Shown here in pieces: positions 16,124-24,816 of a stretch of DNA of 64,000 nucleotides. The stretch is from VXYL01 sp965243175 (lineage in GTDB: Bacteria > Pseudomonadota > Gammaproteobacteria > Pseudomonadales > Azotimanducaceae): the NCBI GenBank assembly GCA_965243175.1, contig OZ251532.1:124001-188000 (forward strand). Reading direction: 5' to 3'. Numbering within the stretch: position 1 is the first letter of the stretch; each line of letters begins with the position of its first letter. Both the position numbers and the translations under genes were made by a program. A model generated the notes under the pieces. It did not search any database and was not told where the DNA came from. It was given only the letters and a program-made list of their open reading frames with translations.

Positions 16124-17688
16124 CGCGCCTCCCGTGCGATCAGAACGCCATCGGCGAGCAGTAGCCTTGCCGCATCGACGAGTGGGCCGAGAACGCGCTC
16201 GGTCTCGACGCCGTTCGCTTGCGCGATGTCCTTCGCGAGTTCGGCGACCGTGGCGGCGCCGTTGCAGCGTTCGACGCCGCTTACCAAATGCGCGACCAGC
16301 GGGCTGACCGGCAAGTCGACGCGCTGCTCGGCCCGTACGGCGTAGCCCATCTCGAACCGCCCGTCGCCAAGCACGGCGGTTCGTTCGAGGCGGGTTCCCG
16401 GAGCGAGTTCGAGAACCGCTGCGCCGACGTCGCCGGCTACGCGACGGGGCGCGGAGGCGGACAATGCCGCGGCGGTCTCCGCCGGCAGGACGCCGTGGGC
16501 GAGCACTGCGCGTTCGTAGCCAGCGGCGGACTGCCCGGAGACGGCGCGCACGAAGGCTTCGCGCGGCGGACGCTGTTCGCCGGTAATGCGCCGCGCTTGC
16601 CAGAAGTAGGAGTCGACGCTGCGATTGCCGGCGTAGAACAGCCGCGCAAGCTCGTGGAAGTGCTCGTACTGCGTTCGGTAGGCGCACTCGAAGGCCGTCG
16701 CCGCGTCTTTGGCGATGGGCGGGTCGACGAGCGCCGAGACCACATACGCGGCGCCGATGTGGGCGGCGGACACGGCCAAGTGGACGCCGGTCGAGAACAA
16801 CGGATCGACGAAACAGGCGGCATCGCCGATCAGCACGTAGCCGAGGCCGGCCAGCTTCGTGGAAGCGTAGGACCAGTCGCGCACCACCGCTGGCTCGCCT
16901 GCCATTTCCCGACCGCCTACGAGTGCGCCGATTCGCGGCGCCGCGGCGATCTGCTGGTTCAGGAACGCCCGTGGTCCTGTTGCGCGGATGGCCTTGGCAC
17001 CGACCTCGCGGTCCACCACGGCGCCGATGCTCGACCAGCCTCCGGCCAGAGGGATCTTCCACAGCCAGCCGTCCTCGACCGACTCGATGAAGATGTTGCC
17101 CTCGGCGGGGGGCGGCAAGTGCGGACAGCCGCGGAAGTAGCCGTAGACGGCGAGGTTGCGAAAGAACGCATCCCACTGCTTCCAGCCCCGTGCGCGGGCG
17201 ATCAAGGAGGATTGGCCGCTCGCGTCCACGACCATGCGGGCGCGCACGTCGGCGCCGTCGTCCAGCGTCACGCCCACTGCGCGGTCGCCCTCGAAGCGAA
17301 CCTGCTTCACGGCCACGCCCTCGTACACATCCGCGCCTCGCGCCCGACTGTGGTCGAGAAGAATCTGGTCGAAACGAGCGCGCCAGACCTGATAGGCATG
17401 GGGAAAGCGCCGGTTGGTCTCGCGGAAACTCCAGCTCCACGGCTCGCGGTCGCGGCCCCAGCTCATGGTGGCACCGGGCTTTTTCACGAAGCCCGCGGCG
17501 GCCACCGCCGGCAGAGCGCCAGTCTGTTCGAGGATGGCCAACGTCGCCGGCAACAGCGATTCGCCCACATGGGGGCGGGGAAAGCGCTCGCGCTCGAACA
17601 GCACCGTGCGCAGGCCAGCGTCGGCAAGCAGCGTGGCCGCCGTGCTGCCAGCCGGGCCGCCACCGATGATCGCCACGTCCGCGTCCAT
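16120..17688 (-). CDS. flavin-dependent halogenase-like oxidoreductase
   Basis: 522 residues. The N terminus binds FAD (AIIGGGPAGS, residues 7-16; a second FAD site near VLIGDAACFVDPLFSTG). It carries the sequence tag of flavin-dependent halogenases, WxWxIP, as GWLWKIP (about 207-213). It also has GESLLP and a lysine pair at 69-70 (GFVKKPGATMSWG), near where the family's catalytic Lys is expected. The C-terminal about 90 residues (AELAKDIAQANGVE ... LLLADGVLI) look like a small winged-helix or PqqD-like tail. It could instead be a geranylgeranyl-reductase-like flavoprotein. The zapE start overlaps its stop. No biosynthetic cluster surrounds it, so the substrate is unknown. Confidence 0.72.
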   Translation of the reverse strand: MDADVAIIGGGPAGSTAATLLADAGLRTVLFERERFPRPHVGESLLPATLAILEQTGALPAVAAAGFVKKPGATMSWGRDREPWSWSFRETNRRFPHAYQVWRARFDQILLDHSRARGADVYEGVAVKQVRFEGDRAVGVTLDDGADVRARMVVDASGQSSLIARARGWKQWDAFFRNLAVYGYFRGCPHLPPPAEGNIFIESVEDGWLWKIPLAGGWSSIGAVVDREVGAKAIRATGPRAFLNQQIAAAPRIGALVGGREMAGEPAVVRDWSYASTKLAGLGYVLIGDAACFVDPLFSTGVHLAVSAAHIGAAYVVSALVDPPIAKDAATAFECAYRTQYEHFHELARLFYAGNRSVDSYFWQARRITGEQRPPREAFVRAVSGQSAAGYERAVLAHGVLPAETAAALSASAPRRVAGDVGAAVLELAPGTRLERTAVLGDGRFEMGYAVRAEQRVDLPVSPLVAHLVSGVERCNGAATVAELAKDIAQANGVETERVLGPLVDAARLLLADGVLIAREAR

Positions 17689-17771
17689 CGCGCGAGCGTA
17701 GCCTATCGGGAGCACCGGGCGAAGGCGTGCTAGCTTTAGCCACCTAGCCAGCGCCCACAAGGAGGCCGGCA

Positions 17772-19907
17772 ATGAAAACGAGCCGAATCGTCGTTCTGGT
17801 GATGGTTGCGGCGTTGATCGCGTTGTTCTTCGCTTTCGACCTGCAGCAGTTCTTCACCCTGGAGTATTTCCGCGAGCAGCGGCAGGCCGTCGAGGCGTTC
17901 CAGCGCGAGAACTACGTTCTGGTGGTGGTCGCGTTCTTCCTGCTCTACGTGGTGGTGACGGCGCTGGCGCTGCCCGCCGCGGCTTTGCTCACCTTGGTGG
18001 CGGGGGCGCTGTTCGATCTCCTGCTCGGCACCGTGCTGGTCTCCTTCGCCAGTACGATCGGCGCAACGCTGGCGTTCCTGATCGCCCGCTACCTGTTCCG
18101 CGACGCGGTGCGGGCGCGGTTCGCCAAGCAGCTGGCGGCCATCGACCGCGGGGTCGAGAAGGACGGCGCCTTCTACCTGTTCGCGATGCGGCTGGTGCCG
18201 GCGTTCCCGTTCTTCGCCATCAACCTGGCGATGTCGGTGACGCCGCTGCGGGCGTGGACGTTCTACTGGGTGAGCCAAGTCGGCATGATCTTCGGCACCG
18301 TGGTGTACGTGAACGCCGGGGCGCAGCTGGGGCAGCTGGACTCCATCTCCGGCATTCTCTCGCCGGGGCTGATCGCATCCTTCGCGCTGCTCGGCGTGTT
18401 TCCGCTGATCGCCAAGAAAATCCTGGACGCCTACAAGTCGCGCAAGGTGTTGCGGCGCTTCAAGAAGCCGAAGCGCTTCGACACCAACATGGTGGTGATC
18501 GGCGCCGGTTCCGGCGGGCTGGTCGCGGCGCTGATCGCGGCCACGGTGAAGGCCAAGGTCACCTTGATCGAACGCCACCGCATGGGCGGCGACTGCCTGA
18601 ACACCGGCTGCGTGCCGTCGAAATCGCTGCTGCGCTCCGCGAAGATGCTCTCCTACGCGGCCAGGGCGCAGGAGTTCGGCTTCAAGAGCGCGAACGTGGA
18701 GTTCGACTTCGCCGAGGTGATGGCGCGCGTGCAGCGCATCATCAAGAAGATCGAACCCAACGATTCAGTGGAGCGCTACACCGGCCTCGGCGTGGACTGC
18801 ATCATGGGCGACGCGAAGATCGTCTCGCCCTACCAAGTGCGCGTTGGCGACACGGAGATCGCCACGCGCAACATCGTCATTGCCACCGGCGGCGTGCCGT
18901 TCGTGCCGCCCATACCGGGGTTGGAAGAAGCCGGCTACGTCACGTCGGACACCGTCTGGGAATTGCGCGAACTGCCGCGCCGTTTGGCGGTGCTCGGCGG
19001 CGGCCCCATCGGCTGCGAGCTGGCGCAGGCGTTCGCTAGATTCGGTTCCGAAGTGACGCAAGTGGAGCGCAATCCGCACCTGCTGATGCGCGAAGACGCC
19101 GACGTGATCGACCTGATGCAGACGCAGTTCGCCAAGGAAGGCATCCGCGTCCTCGCCAACCACGCGGCGAAGCGCGTGGAAGTGGCGGACGGCGAAAAGC
19201 GATTGCTGTGCGAAAACCAGAGCGGTGAAGCCGTAGTCGTGCCTTTCGACGAGGTGCTGGTGGCGGTGGGCCGCAAGCCCAACACCGCGAACCTCGGCTT
19301 GGAAGAGGTAGGCGTCGCGCTCGACGAACGCGGCACCGTCGAAGTGGACGACTACCTGCGCACCAACGTGCCCACCATCTACGCCTGCGGCGACGTGATC
19401 GGCCCCTACCAGTTCACGCACACCGCCTCCCACCAGGCGTGGTACGCCTCCGTGAACCCTCTGTTCGCGCCGTTCAAGCGCTTCAAGGTGGACTATTCCG
19501 TGATTCCGTGGACCACGTTCACGGACCCGGAAGTCGCCCGCGTGGGCTTGAACGAGCAGGATGCGCAGCGCCAGGGCATCGACGTGGAAGTCACTCGGTT
19601 CGACTTGGACGACCTCGACCGCGCCTTGGCGGACGAAGAGGGCAAGGGCTTCGTGAAGGTGCTGACGCCGCCCGGCAAGGACAAGATCCTCGGCGTCACC
19701 ATCGTCGGCCACCACGCCGGCGACCTGATGGCGGAGTTCATCTTCGCCATGAAGTGGGGCCTCGGCTTGAAGAAGGTGATGGGCACCATCCACATCTACC
19801 CCACCCTCACCGAAGCCACCAAGTTCGCCGCCAGCACCTGGCGCAAGGCGCACGCCCCGGAAGGGCTGCTGGAGTGGGTAGGCAAGTTCCACGCCATGCG
19901 GCGGTAG
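17772..19907 (+). CDS. VTT-domain membrane protein fused to pyridine nucleotide-disulfide oxidoreductase
   Basis: 711 residues, preceded by an ideal AAGGAGG. Residues about 1-230 are a TVP38/TMEM64 (VTT/DedA-like) membrane domain with several hydrophobic helices and the typical GALFDLLLGTVLVSFASTIG and RLVPAFPFFAINLAM stretches. From about residue 240 a dihydrolipoamide dehydrogenase/mercuric reductase-like enzyme follows: FAD motif VIGAGSGGLVAA, redox disulfide GGDCLNTGCVPSK, NADH motif LGGGPIGCELAQ, second FAD site YACGDVIG and a C-terminal dimerisation domain. It therefore tethers a thiol-disulfide flavoenzyme to the inner membrane. The physiological substrate is unknown. The fusion appears intact, with no frameshift at the linker. 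Confidence 0.88.
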   Translation: MKTSRIVVLVMVAALIALFFAFDLQQFFTLEYFREQRQAVEAFQRENYVLVVVAFFLLYVVVTALALPAAALLTLVAGALFDLLLGTVLVSFASTIGATLAFLIARYLFRDAVRARFAKQLAAIDRGVEKDGAFYLFAMRLVPAFPFFAINLAMSVTPLRAWTFYWVSQVGMIFGTVVYVNAGAQLGQLDSISGILSPGLIASFALLGVFPLIAKKILDAYKSRKVLRRFKKPKRFDTNMVVIGAGSGGLVAALIAATVKAKVTLIERHRMGGDCLNTGCVPSKSLLRSAKMLSYAARAQEFGFKSANVEFDFAEVMARVQRIIKKIEPNDSVERYTGLGVDCIMGDAKIVSPYQVRVGDTEIATRNIVIATGGVPFVPPIPGLEEAGYVTSDTVWELRELPRRLAVLGGGPIGCELAQAFARFGSEVTQVERNPHLLMREDADVIDLMQTQFAKEGIRVLANHAAKRVEVADGEKRLLCENQSGEAVVVPFDEVLVAVGRKPNTANLGLEEVGVALDERGTVEVDDYLRTNVPTIYACGDVIGPYQFTHTASHQAWYASVNPLFAPFKRFKVDYSVIPWTTFTDPEVARVGLNEQDAQRQGIDVEVTRFDLDDLDRALADEEGKGFVKVLTPPGKDKILGVTIVGHHAGDLMAEFIFAMKWGLGLKKVMGTIHIYPTLTEATKFAASTWRKAHAPEGLLEWVGKFHAMRR

Positions 19908-19962
19908 CGGGGCGTACAATCGAAACGCATCACAGGTGTTGGTCGGAACGGAGGGTTGAGCA

Positions 19963-20709
19963 GTGGCACACGCAGCAAGCAAGCAGAACACGAGCCGCGG
20001 CGCGATGCTGGCGCTCGCGTTGATCGGCGCGGTGGCGATGGGCGAGAGCCGGTGGAGCTATTCGGGCGAGGCCGGGCCGCCGAACTGGGCCGAACTCTCG
20101 CCGGAGTACGCGGCCTGCGCCGGCGTGAACCAATCGCCGGTCGACCTCGCGGGGTTCGTGGACGCCGACCTGGCGCCCATCGAGTTCAGCTACGCCCAGA
20201 GCGGCACGGCGATCCTCAACAACGGCCACACCGTTCAGGTCGAAAGCGGCGACGGCAGCGCGATCAGCCTCGACGGGCGCGTCTATCGCCTGCTGCAATT
20301 CCACTTCCACGCGCCCAGCGAAAACCACATCGAAGGCGTCGAGTTCCCGATGGAAGTCCACTTCGTACACGTCGGGCCCGAAGGCGGTCTGGCCGTGGTC
20401 GCGGTGATGTTCAAGGCCGGCGAACACAACGACGCCTTGGAGCAATCGTGGCGGCACATGCCAAGCGCCGACGAAAGGCACGTCTTCGACGCGCCCATCG
20501 CTCCGGCGGACCTGCTGCCCGAGGCCCGCGACTACTACCGCTTCAACGGCTCCCTCACCACGCCGCCTTGCACGGAAGGCGTGATCTGGCTGGTGATGAA
20601 GGCGCCGACATCGGCATCGAGCGAGCAGATAGCGGCCTTCGCCGATGCGCTGCACGGCCCGAACAACCGCCCGGTGCAGCCACGCAACGCCCGCGTCGTG
20701 CTGCGCTAG
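19963..20709 (+). CDS. alpha-type carbonic anhydrase, periplasmic
   Basis: 248 residues; interconverts CO2 and bicarbonate in the periplasm. GTG start with GGAGG about 10 nt upstream, then a hydrophobic export segment (AMLALALIGAVAMGE). Family hallmarks are WSYSGEAGPPNWAEL, the NQSPVDL loop, zinc ligands in FHFHAPSE (about residues 113 and 115) and EVHFVH (about 132), and LTTPPCTEGV near the active-site threonine. The length is typical. It is convergent with nlpD only 8 bases away, with no terminator hairpin visible. Confidence 0.92.
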   Translation: MAHAASKQNTSRGAMLALALIGAVAMGESRWSYSGEAGPPNWAELSPEYAACAGVNQSPVDLAGFVDADLAPIEFSYAQSGTAILNNGHTVQVESGDGSAISLDGRVYRLLQFHFHAPSENHIEGVEFPMEVHFVHVGPEGGLAVVAVMFKAGEHNDALEQSWRHMPSADERHVFDAPIAPADLLPEARDYYRFNGSLTTPPCTEGVIWLVMKAPTSASSEQIAAFADALHGPNNRPVQPRNARVVLR

Positions 20710-20717
20710 GCGTTTGC

Positions 20718-21515
20718 CTACAACCCGCCGATCAAGGTGGCTGGATTCACCGGCTTGCCGTTGTCGCGGATCTCGAAGTGGAAGCGTCCGGCGGCCGCGT
20801 CGCCGCTGCCGATGGTGGCGATGGTGGCGCCGGCGACGACTCGCGCGCCTTCGCCGGGCAGCGGCGGCACGTTCACGCCGTAGGCGACCAAGTGGCGCTC
20901 GCTGGCCTTGACGATCACCAGATGTCGATAGCCGCCTAGGCCTGGTCCGGCGTAGACCACCTCGCCGGCGGCCGCGGCTCGGACCGGCGTGTTCGGCGGC
21001 AGTTCGTAGTCGATGCCCTTGGACGCGCCACCGAAACGGCGCACCGGCTTTGCGCTCACCGGCGCTCGCCAGCCGCTGGCGCTTTGCGGGGCCGGCACTG
21101 GAGTTCGCGGTGCGGCGGGCCTTGGCGGCGTTGGGCGGGGGGGAGTGCTGGCCGTGGTTCGCGGAGAGGTGCTCGACGCCCTCTCCTTTGGCGGCGTGGC
21201 GACAGTCGGGGACGTGGGCTCCCGCAGGAGAATGCGCTGTCCCGGATAGACGGTGTATGGGGCTTCGATGCCGTTGGCGGCGGCCAGCGCCTTGTAGTCG
21301 AGGTCGTGGCGCCATGCGATGCCGTACAGCGTGTCGTCGTCGCGGATGGTGTAGACCTCGCCGCTCGTGGCGACGCGAGGCCGCGCAGCGGGGGGCGTCG
21401 GCGCATCCGGTCGCGCATTGCGATCCACGACGGGAGCGCCCGGTTGCTGTGCGCATCCCAGCAGGACCAGCGCCAGCGCGGCGCCGGAAGCGAAGATGCG
21501 CGCGATCGGCTTCAT
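20718..21515 (-). CDS. nlpD: NlpD-type LysM/degenerate M23 lipoprotein
   Basis: 265 residues. Lipoprotein signal (ALVLLGC, Cys21), one LysM domain (about residues 53-98, YTIRDDDTLYGIAWRH ... YPGQRILL), a Pro/Thr-rich linker and a C-terminal LytM/M23 domain (about 150-265). The metal-binding residues of active M23 enzymes are replaced: the usual HxGxD reads SKGIDY and the usual HxH reads RFHFE. That is the state expected for NlpD, which activates the amidase AmiC in cell separation rather than cutting peptidoglycan itself. Its start overlaps the DUF368 stop by 4 nt. The rpoS gene that usually follows nlpD is absent. Confidence 0.85.
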   Translation of the reverse strand: MKPIARIFASGAALALVLLGCAQQPGAPVVDRNARPDAPTPPAARPRVATSGEVYTIRDDDTLYGIAWRHDLDYKALAAANGIEAPYTVYPGQRILLREPTSPTVATPPKERASSTSPRTTASTPPRPTPPRPAAPRTPVPAPQSASGWRAPVSAKPVRRFGGASKGIDYELPPNTPVRAAAAGEVVYAGPGLGGYRHLVIVKASERHLVAYGVNVPPLPGEGARVVAGATIATIGSGDAAAGRFHFEIRDNGKPVNPATLIGGL

Positions 21516-22402
21516 GGTTCTCGTCGGCGCGCCGCGAATGCCAGCGCGGCCACGACCAGCGCACCGAGCAGCATTGCGGCGACGATGCCGGCGGTTGGCG
21601 GCACATCGTTCGCCACGGCTTGGCGCCATGGCCAGAGCTGGGTCAGGGAACCCGCCAGAACGCCGGTCAGCAGCGCCAGCACTTGGACGCGCCAGCGTTC
21701 CAGCAGCCATGCCAGCAGCTTGGAGAAGGCGAGCAGGCCAAGACCGACGCCAGCGAGGAACGTGGCGACGGTGGCCAGTTCGAGCGCCTTGAGAGCTTGC
21801 AGCAGCGGCTGGTAGAGGCCGAGCATCAGCAGCACGAAGGAGCCGGAGACGCCCGGCAGGATCCACGCCGTGGCGGCCAACGCGCCAGCGGCGAAGACCA
21901 TCCCGCTCGATGGCGCCGTGTTCGCCGCGCCCGGTTCGAACGCCAACCCGACGCCGAGGCCCAGCGCGAGGCCAAGCAGACCGTTGGAGCAAAGCCAGCG
22001 CCAGTTCGATTGGGCGCCGACGTAGAAGACGGCGCCGACGATGAGGCCGAAGAACAGGCCGAAGACGTAGACGCCATGGTTGTCGAGCAGCCACAGCACC
22101 ACTTGCGCGACCGCGGCGAAGCCTATCGCCATGCCGATGCCGAGAACGCACAAGAAGCCGAGATCGTGTTCGCGGGCGAACGCCTTCCAATCCTTGAACA
22201 GCAGCGCTGGCGAGAGTCGCGAAAAGGACGCCAGCGACTTCACCAGCGGGTCGTAGATGCCGGTGACGAAAGCGACCGTGCCGCCGGAGACGCCCGGCAC
22301 CACTTCCGCCACGCCCATCGCCATCCCCTTGGCGAGCAGCGGCCACTTGGCCGTCGCCGTGGTCGAGTCGGGGTGCGCAGTCGGCGAACGCTCCACCGTC
22401 AT
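21512..22402 (-). CDS. DUF368 polytopic membrane protein
   Basis: 296 residues with about eight to ten hydrophobic helices. It carries the DUF368 signatures GMAMGVAEVVPGVSGGT near residue 30 and a second inverted-repeat-like LPGVSGSFVLLMLGLY near 180. Proteins of this family have been linked to undecaprenyl-phosphate recycling; by that link a role in envelope synthesis is plausible but not shown here. It overlaps pcm by 4 nt upstream and nlpD by 4 nt downstream, so the three are one translationally coupled unit. A DUF368 gene between pcm and nlpD is not the usual order. Confidence 0.85.
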   Translation of the reverse strand: MTVERSPTAHPDSTTATAKWPLLAKGMAMGVAEVVPGVSGGTVAFVTGIYDPLVKSLASFSRLSPALLFKDWKAFAREHDLGFLCVLGIGMAIGFAAVAQVVLWLLDNHGVYVFGLFFGLIVGAVFYVGAQSNWRWLCSNGLLGLALGLGVGLAFEPGAANTAPSSGMVFAAGALAATAWILPGVSGSFVLLMLGLYQPLLQALKALELATVATFLAGVGLGLLAFSKLLAWLLERWRVQVLALLTGVLAGSLTQLWPWRQAVANDVPPTAGIVAAMLLGALVVAALAFAARRREP

Positions 22403-23076
22403 GGCCGAACGCCTTGCAGCAAGGGCACGAAGCGCACGTCTTCCAGCGTTTTCTGCCGCCAAGCGTCGCCAGCGCGCTCGAAGAGCTTGAGCTGCTGCAA
22501 ATCCCCGTGGCCGACCGGAATCACCAGCGGCGCCCGGTCGGCCATCTGCGCCATCAGGGCGTCCGGCACGTGGCTGGCGCCGGCCGTCACGATCACGCCG
22601 TCGAACGGCGCCGCGTCCGGCCAGCCGAGGTTGCCGTCGGCATGCTTCAGATAGACGTTGCGCAACGAAAGCGCTTCGAAGCGCTCCCGCGCCCGGCCCA
22701 TCAACGCGCCGATGCGTTCCACCGAATAGACCCGGCCTACCAAAGAGGCCAGCACCGCCGTCTGGTAGCCGGAGCCGGTGCCGATCTCCAGTACGCGGCG
22801 CGGGCCGTCCACAGCCGGACACGCCTTCAGCAGCGCAGCGGTCATCGCCGCCACCACGTAGGGTTGCGAGATGGTCTGGCCGTGGCCGATGGGCAGCGAC
22901 TTGTCCTCGTAGGCGAGGTGGCCGAGGGCTTCGTCGACGAAGATGTGGCGGGGCACGGCGGCAATCGTGTCCAGCACCCGTTCGTCGTCGATGCCAGCTT
23001 TCCGCAGCCGTTCGACGAGGCGCTTGCGCGTGCGCGCCGAGGTCATGCCGATGCCTTGCAGGTTGAACTGGGTCAT
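22399..23076 (-). CDS. pcm: protein-L-isoaspartate O-methyltransferase
   Basis: 225 residues; repairs isoaspartyl sites in aged proteins using S-adenosylmethionine. Motifs seen: VPRHIFVDEALGHLAYED, IGHGQTISQPYVVAAM (family signature), the SAM-binding VLEIGTGSGYQTAVLA and a late LVIPVGHG. Length matches the family. The start overlaps the stop of a tiny upstream frame by 4 nt, and the stop overlaps the DUF368 start. Confidence 0.93.
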   Translation of the reverse strand: MTQFNLQGIGMTSARTRKRLVERLRKAGIDDERVLDTIAAVPRHIFVDEALGHLAYEDKSLPIGHGQTISQPYVVAAMTAALLKACPAVDGPRRVLEIGTGSGYQTAVLASLVGRVYSVERIGALMGRARERFEALSLRNVYLKHADGNLGWPDAAPFDGVIVTAGASHVPDALMAQMADRAPLVIPVGHGDLQQLKLFERAGDAWRQKTLEDVRFVPLLQGVRP

Positions 23077-23159
23077 CGCCAGCGGTTCGTTTCCAAGTGG
23101 TATTCGCGGTGCGCATCGACAGCCTGCGCGAAGACGCCGCTGGAAGATGCGCCGCCCAT
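23073..23159 (-). CDS. possible 28-residue coupled ORF upstream of pcm
   Basis: A short frame MGGASSSGVFAQ ... HLETNRWR with GGAGC 8 nt before its ATG and a TGA overlapping the pcm ATG by 4 nt, just like the real junctions around it. It might be a micro-protein, a coupling leader, or the last trace of the gene that used to stand before pcm (normally surE). I cannot assign it. Confidence 0.3.
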   Translation of the reverse strand: MGGASSSGVFAQAVDAHREYHLETNRWR

Positions 23160-23227
23160 GAACAAAAGCTCCGCCTCGCGCCCGGTCGCCTGAGACCGAA
23201 GCGCCTCAATTCTAACCAGTGGAACCA

Positions 23228-23524
23228 CTATTCGCGGTCGTCCTGCACCACGAGATAGAACGTCTCGCCTTCGGCCACCATGCCGAGGTCGGTGCGCGCC
23301 CGCGCCTCCACCGCGGCTGGGCCGCGCTTGAGCGCCATCACTTCCGCGATCAGCACGCGGTTGCTTTCTTCGAGCGCTGCCGTGCGCGCTTCCTGGGCCG
23401 CGACTTCCGCCTGCAACGCCCGCACCGCGAACCAGCCGGACTCGCTGAACCAGAAGCGGTAGAGGAGCACCACGAACAAGGCGATGCCCGCCAAGGCGAA
23501 GACCTTCACGCCGCGCGGGTTCAT
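23228..23524 (-). CDS. ftsB: cell division protein FtsB
   Basis: 98 residues. One transmembrane helix near the N terminus (VKVFALAGIALFVVLLYRFWF) is followed by a coiled coil (about 37-68, LQAEVAAQEARTAALEE) and a short periplasmic tail with RARTDLGMVAEGETFYLV, typical of FtsB. It joins FtsL and FtsQ in the divisome. The ATG overlaps the enolase stop by 4 nt, the standard gammaproteobacterial position. Confidence 0.93.
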   Translation of the reverse strand: MNPRGVKVFALAGIALFVVLLYRFWFSESGWFAVRALQAEVAAQEARTAALEESNRVLIAEVMALKRGPAAVEARARTDLGMVAEGETFYLVVQDDRE

Positions 23525-24816
23525 GCCGGAAGGCCCAACTCGGCGCGCCCGCGATATTCCGCGCGCGGCCCCAGCATCTCCTCGATGCGCAGCAGGCGGT
23601 TGTACTTGGCGACGCGGTCCGAACGCGAACAGGCGCCGGCCTTGATCTGGCCCGCGCCGGTTGCGACCGCCAGATCCGCAATCGTGGAATCTTCGGTCTC
23701 GCCGGAGCGGTGCGAGACGACCGCTCGATAGCCCGCCTTCTCGGCCATGCGAATGGCGTCGAAGGTCTCGCTCAAGGTGCCGATCTGATTGGGCTTGACC
23801 AGGATCGCATTGGCCACGCCCTCGCGGATGCCGCGTTCGAGTAGCGCGGTGTTGGTGGCGAAGAGGTCGTCGCCGACAAGCTGCACGCGCTCCCCCATAT
23901 CCGCGGTGAGCTGCCGCCAGCCGGGCCAATCCTGTTCGTCCAAGCCGTCTTCAATTGAAGAGATGGGAAAGCGCTCGACCAAATCGCGCAGATAGCCGCG
24001 GAACCGCTCGTCGCTCAACGTCTCGCCTTCGCCGGCCAGCATGTAGCCACCCTCTCCGTGGAACTCGCTCGCGGCGCAATCCACCGCCAGCAGCACGTCC
24101 TGCCCGAGGGCGTAGCCGGCGGCCTTCACCGCTTCCGCGATCAGCGCGAAGGCATCGGCGTTGGTCGCCAGGTTCGGCGCGAAGCCGCCTTCGTCGCCCA
24201 CCGTCGTGGCATGGCCGCGGGCGTCGAGGAGCTCCTTCAAGGCGTGGAAGACCTCCACACCGCAGCGCAGCGCCTCGCGAAACGAACCGGGGCGCACCGG
24301 CTGCACCATGAACTCCTGAATGTCGAGGTTGTTGTTGGCGTGGGCGCCGCCGTTGACGATGTTCATCATCGGCACCGGCAAACGCGGCGTCGCTTCGCCA
24401 TCGTGGAGTTCGGCCAAGTGGCGAAACAGCGGCTCGGCCTTGGCGATGGCAGCCGCTTTGGCTACAGCCAGCGACACGGCCAAGAGAGCGTTCGCGCCGA
24501 GGCGGCGCTTGTTCGGGGTGCCGTCGAGTTCGATCAACGCATCGTCCACGCGCCGTTGTTCGGCAGCGTCGATGCCCTGCAAGCGCGCCGCGATTTCGCC
24601 GCGTACCGAGGCGACCGCGTTCAGAACCCCCTTGCCGCGGTAGCGCCTTGCGCAACCGTCGCGGCGTTCGAGGGCTTCCAAGCTGCCGGTGGACGCGCCC
24701 GAGGGCGCGATGGCCGAGCCGATTGCGCCGCCGGCGAGCCGCACCGCCGCTTCCACGGTGGGATTGCCCCGCGAATCCAGCACTTCCCGGGCGGTGACTT
24801 CGGCGATCGCGTTCAT
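23521..24816 (-). CDS. eno: enolase
   Basis: 431 residues; converts 2-phosphoglycerate to phosphoenolpyruvate in glycolysis. Seen: REVLDSRGNPTVE, the GASTG substrate loop, NIVNGGAHA, Mg ligand SIEDGLDEQDW, catalytic-site ILVKPNQIGTLSET, SHRSGETEDS and GQIKAGACSRSDR. The last stretch departs slightly from the common GQIKTGSLSRSDR. Full length. Overlaps kdsA by 4 nt and ftsB by 4 nt in a coupled operon. Confidence 0.97.
   Translation of the reverse strand: MNAIAEVTAREVLDSRGNPTVEAAVRLAGGAIGSAIAPSGASTGSLEALERRDGCARRYRGKGVLNAVASVRGEIAARLQGIDAAEQRRVDDALIELDGTPNKRRLGANALLAVSLAVAKAAAIAKAEPLFRHLAELHDGEATPRLPVPMMNIVNGGAHANNNLDIQEFMVQPVRPGSFREALRCGVEVFHALKELLDARGHATTVGDEGGFAPNLATNADAFALIAEAVKAAGYALGQDVLLAVDCAASEFHGEGGYMLAGEGETLSDERFRGYLRDLVERFPISSIEDGLDEQDWPGWRQLTADMGERVQLVGDDLFATNTALLERGIREGVANAILVKPNQIGTLSETFDAIRMAEKAGYRAVVSHRSGETEDSTIADLAVATGAGQIKAGACSRSDRVAKYNRLLRIEEMLGPRAEYRGRAELGLPA

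Noticed and set aside
20710..20717. Bidirectional terminator between carbonic anhydrase and nlpD
   Set aside because: Only 8 bases separate the genes and no inverted repeat is visible.
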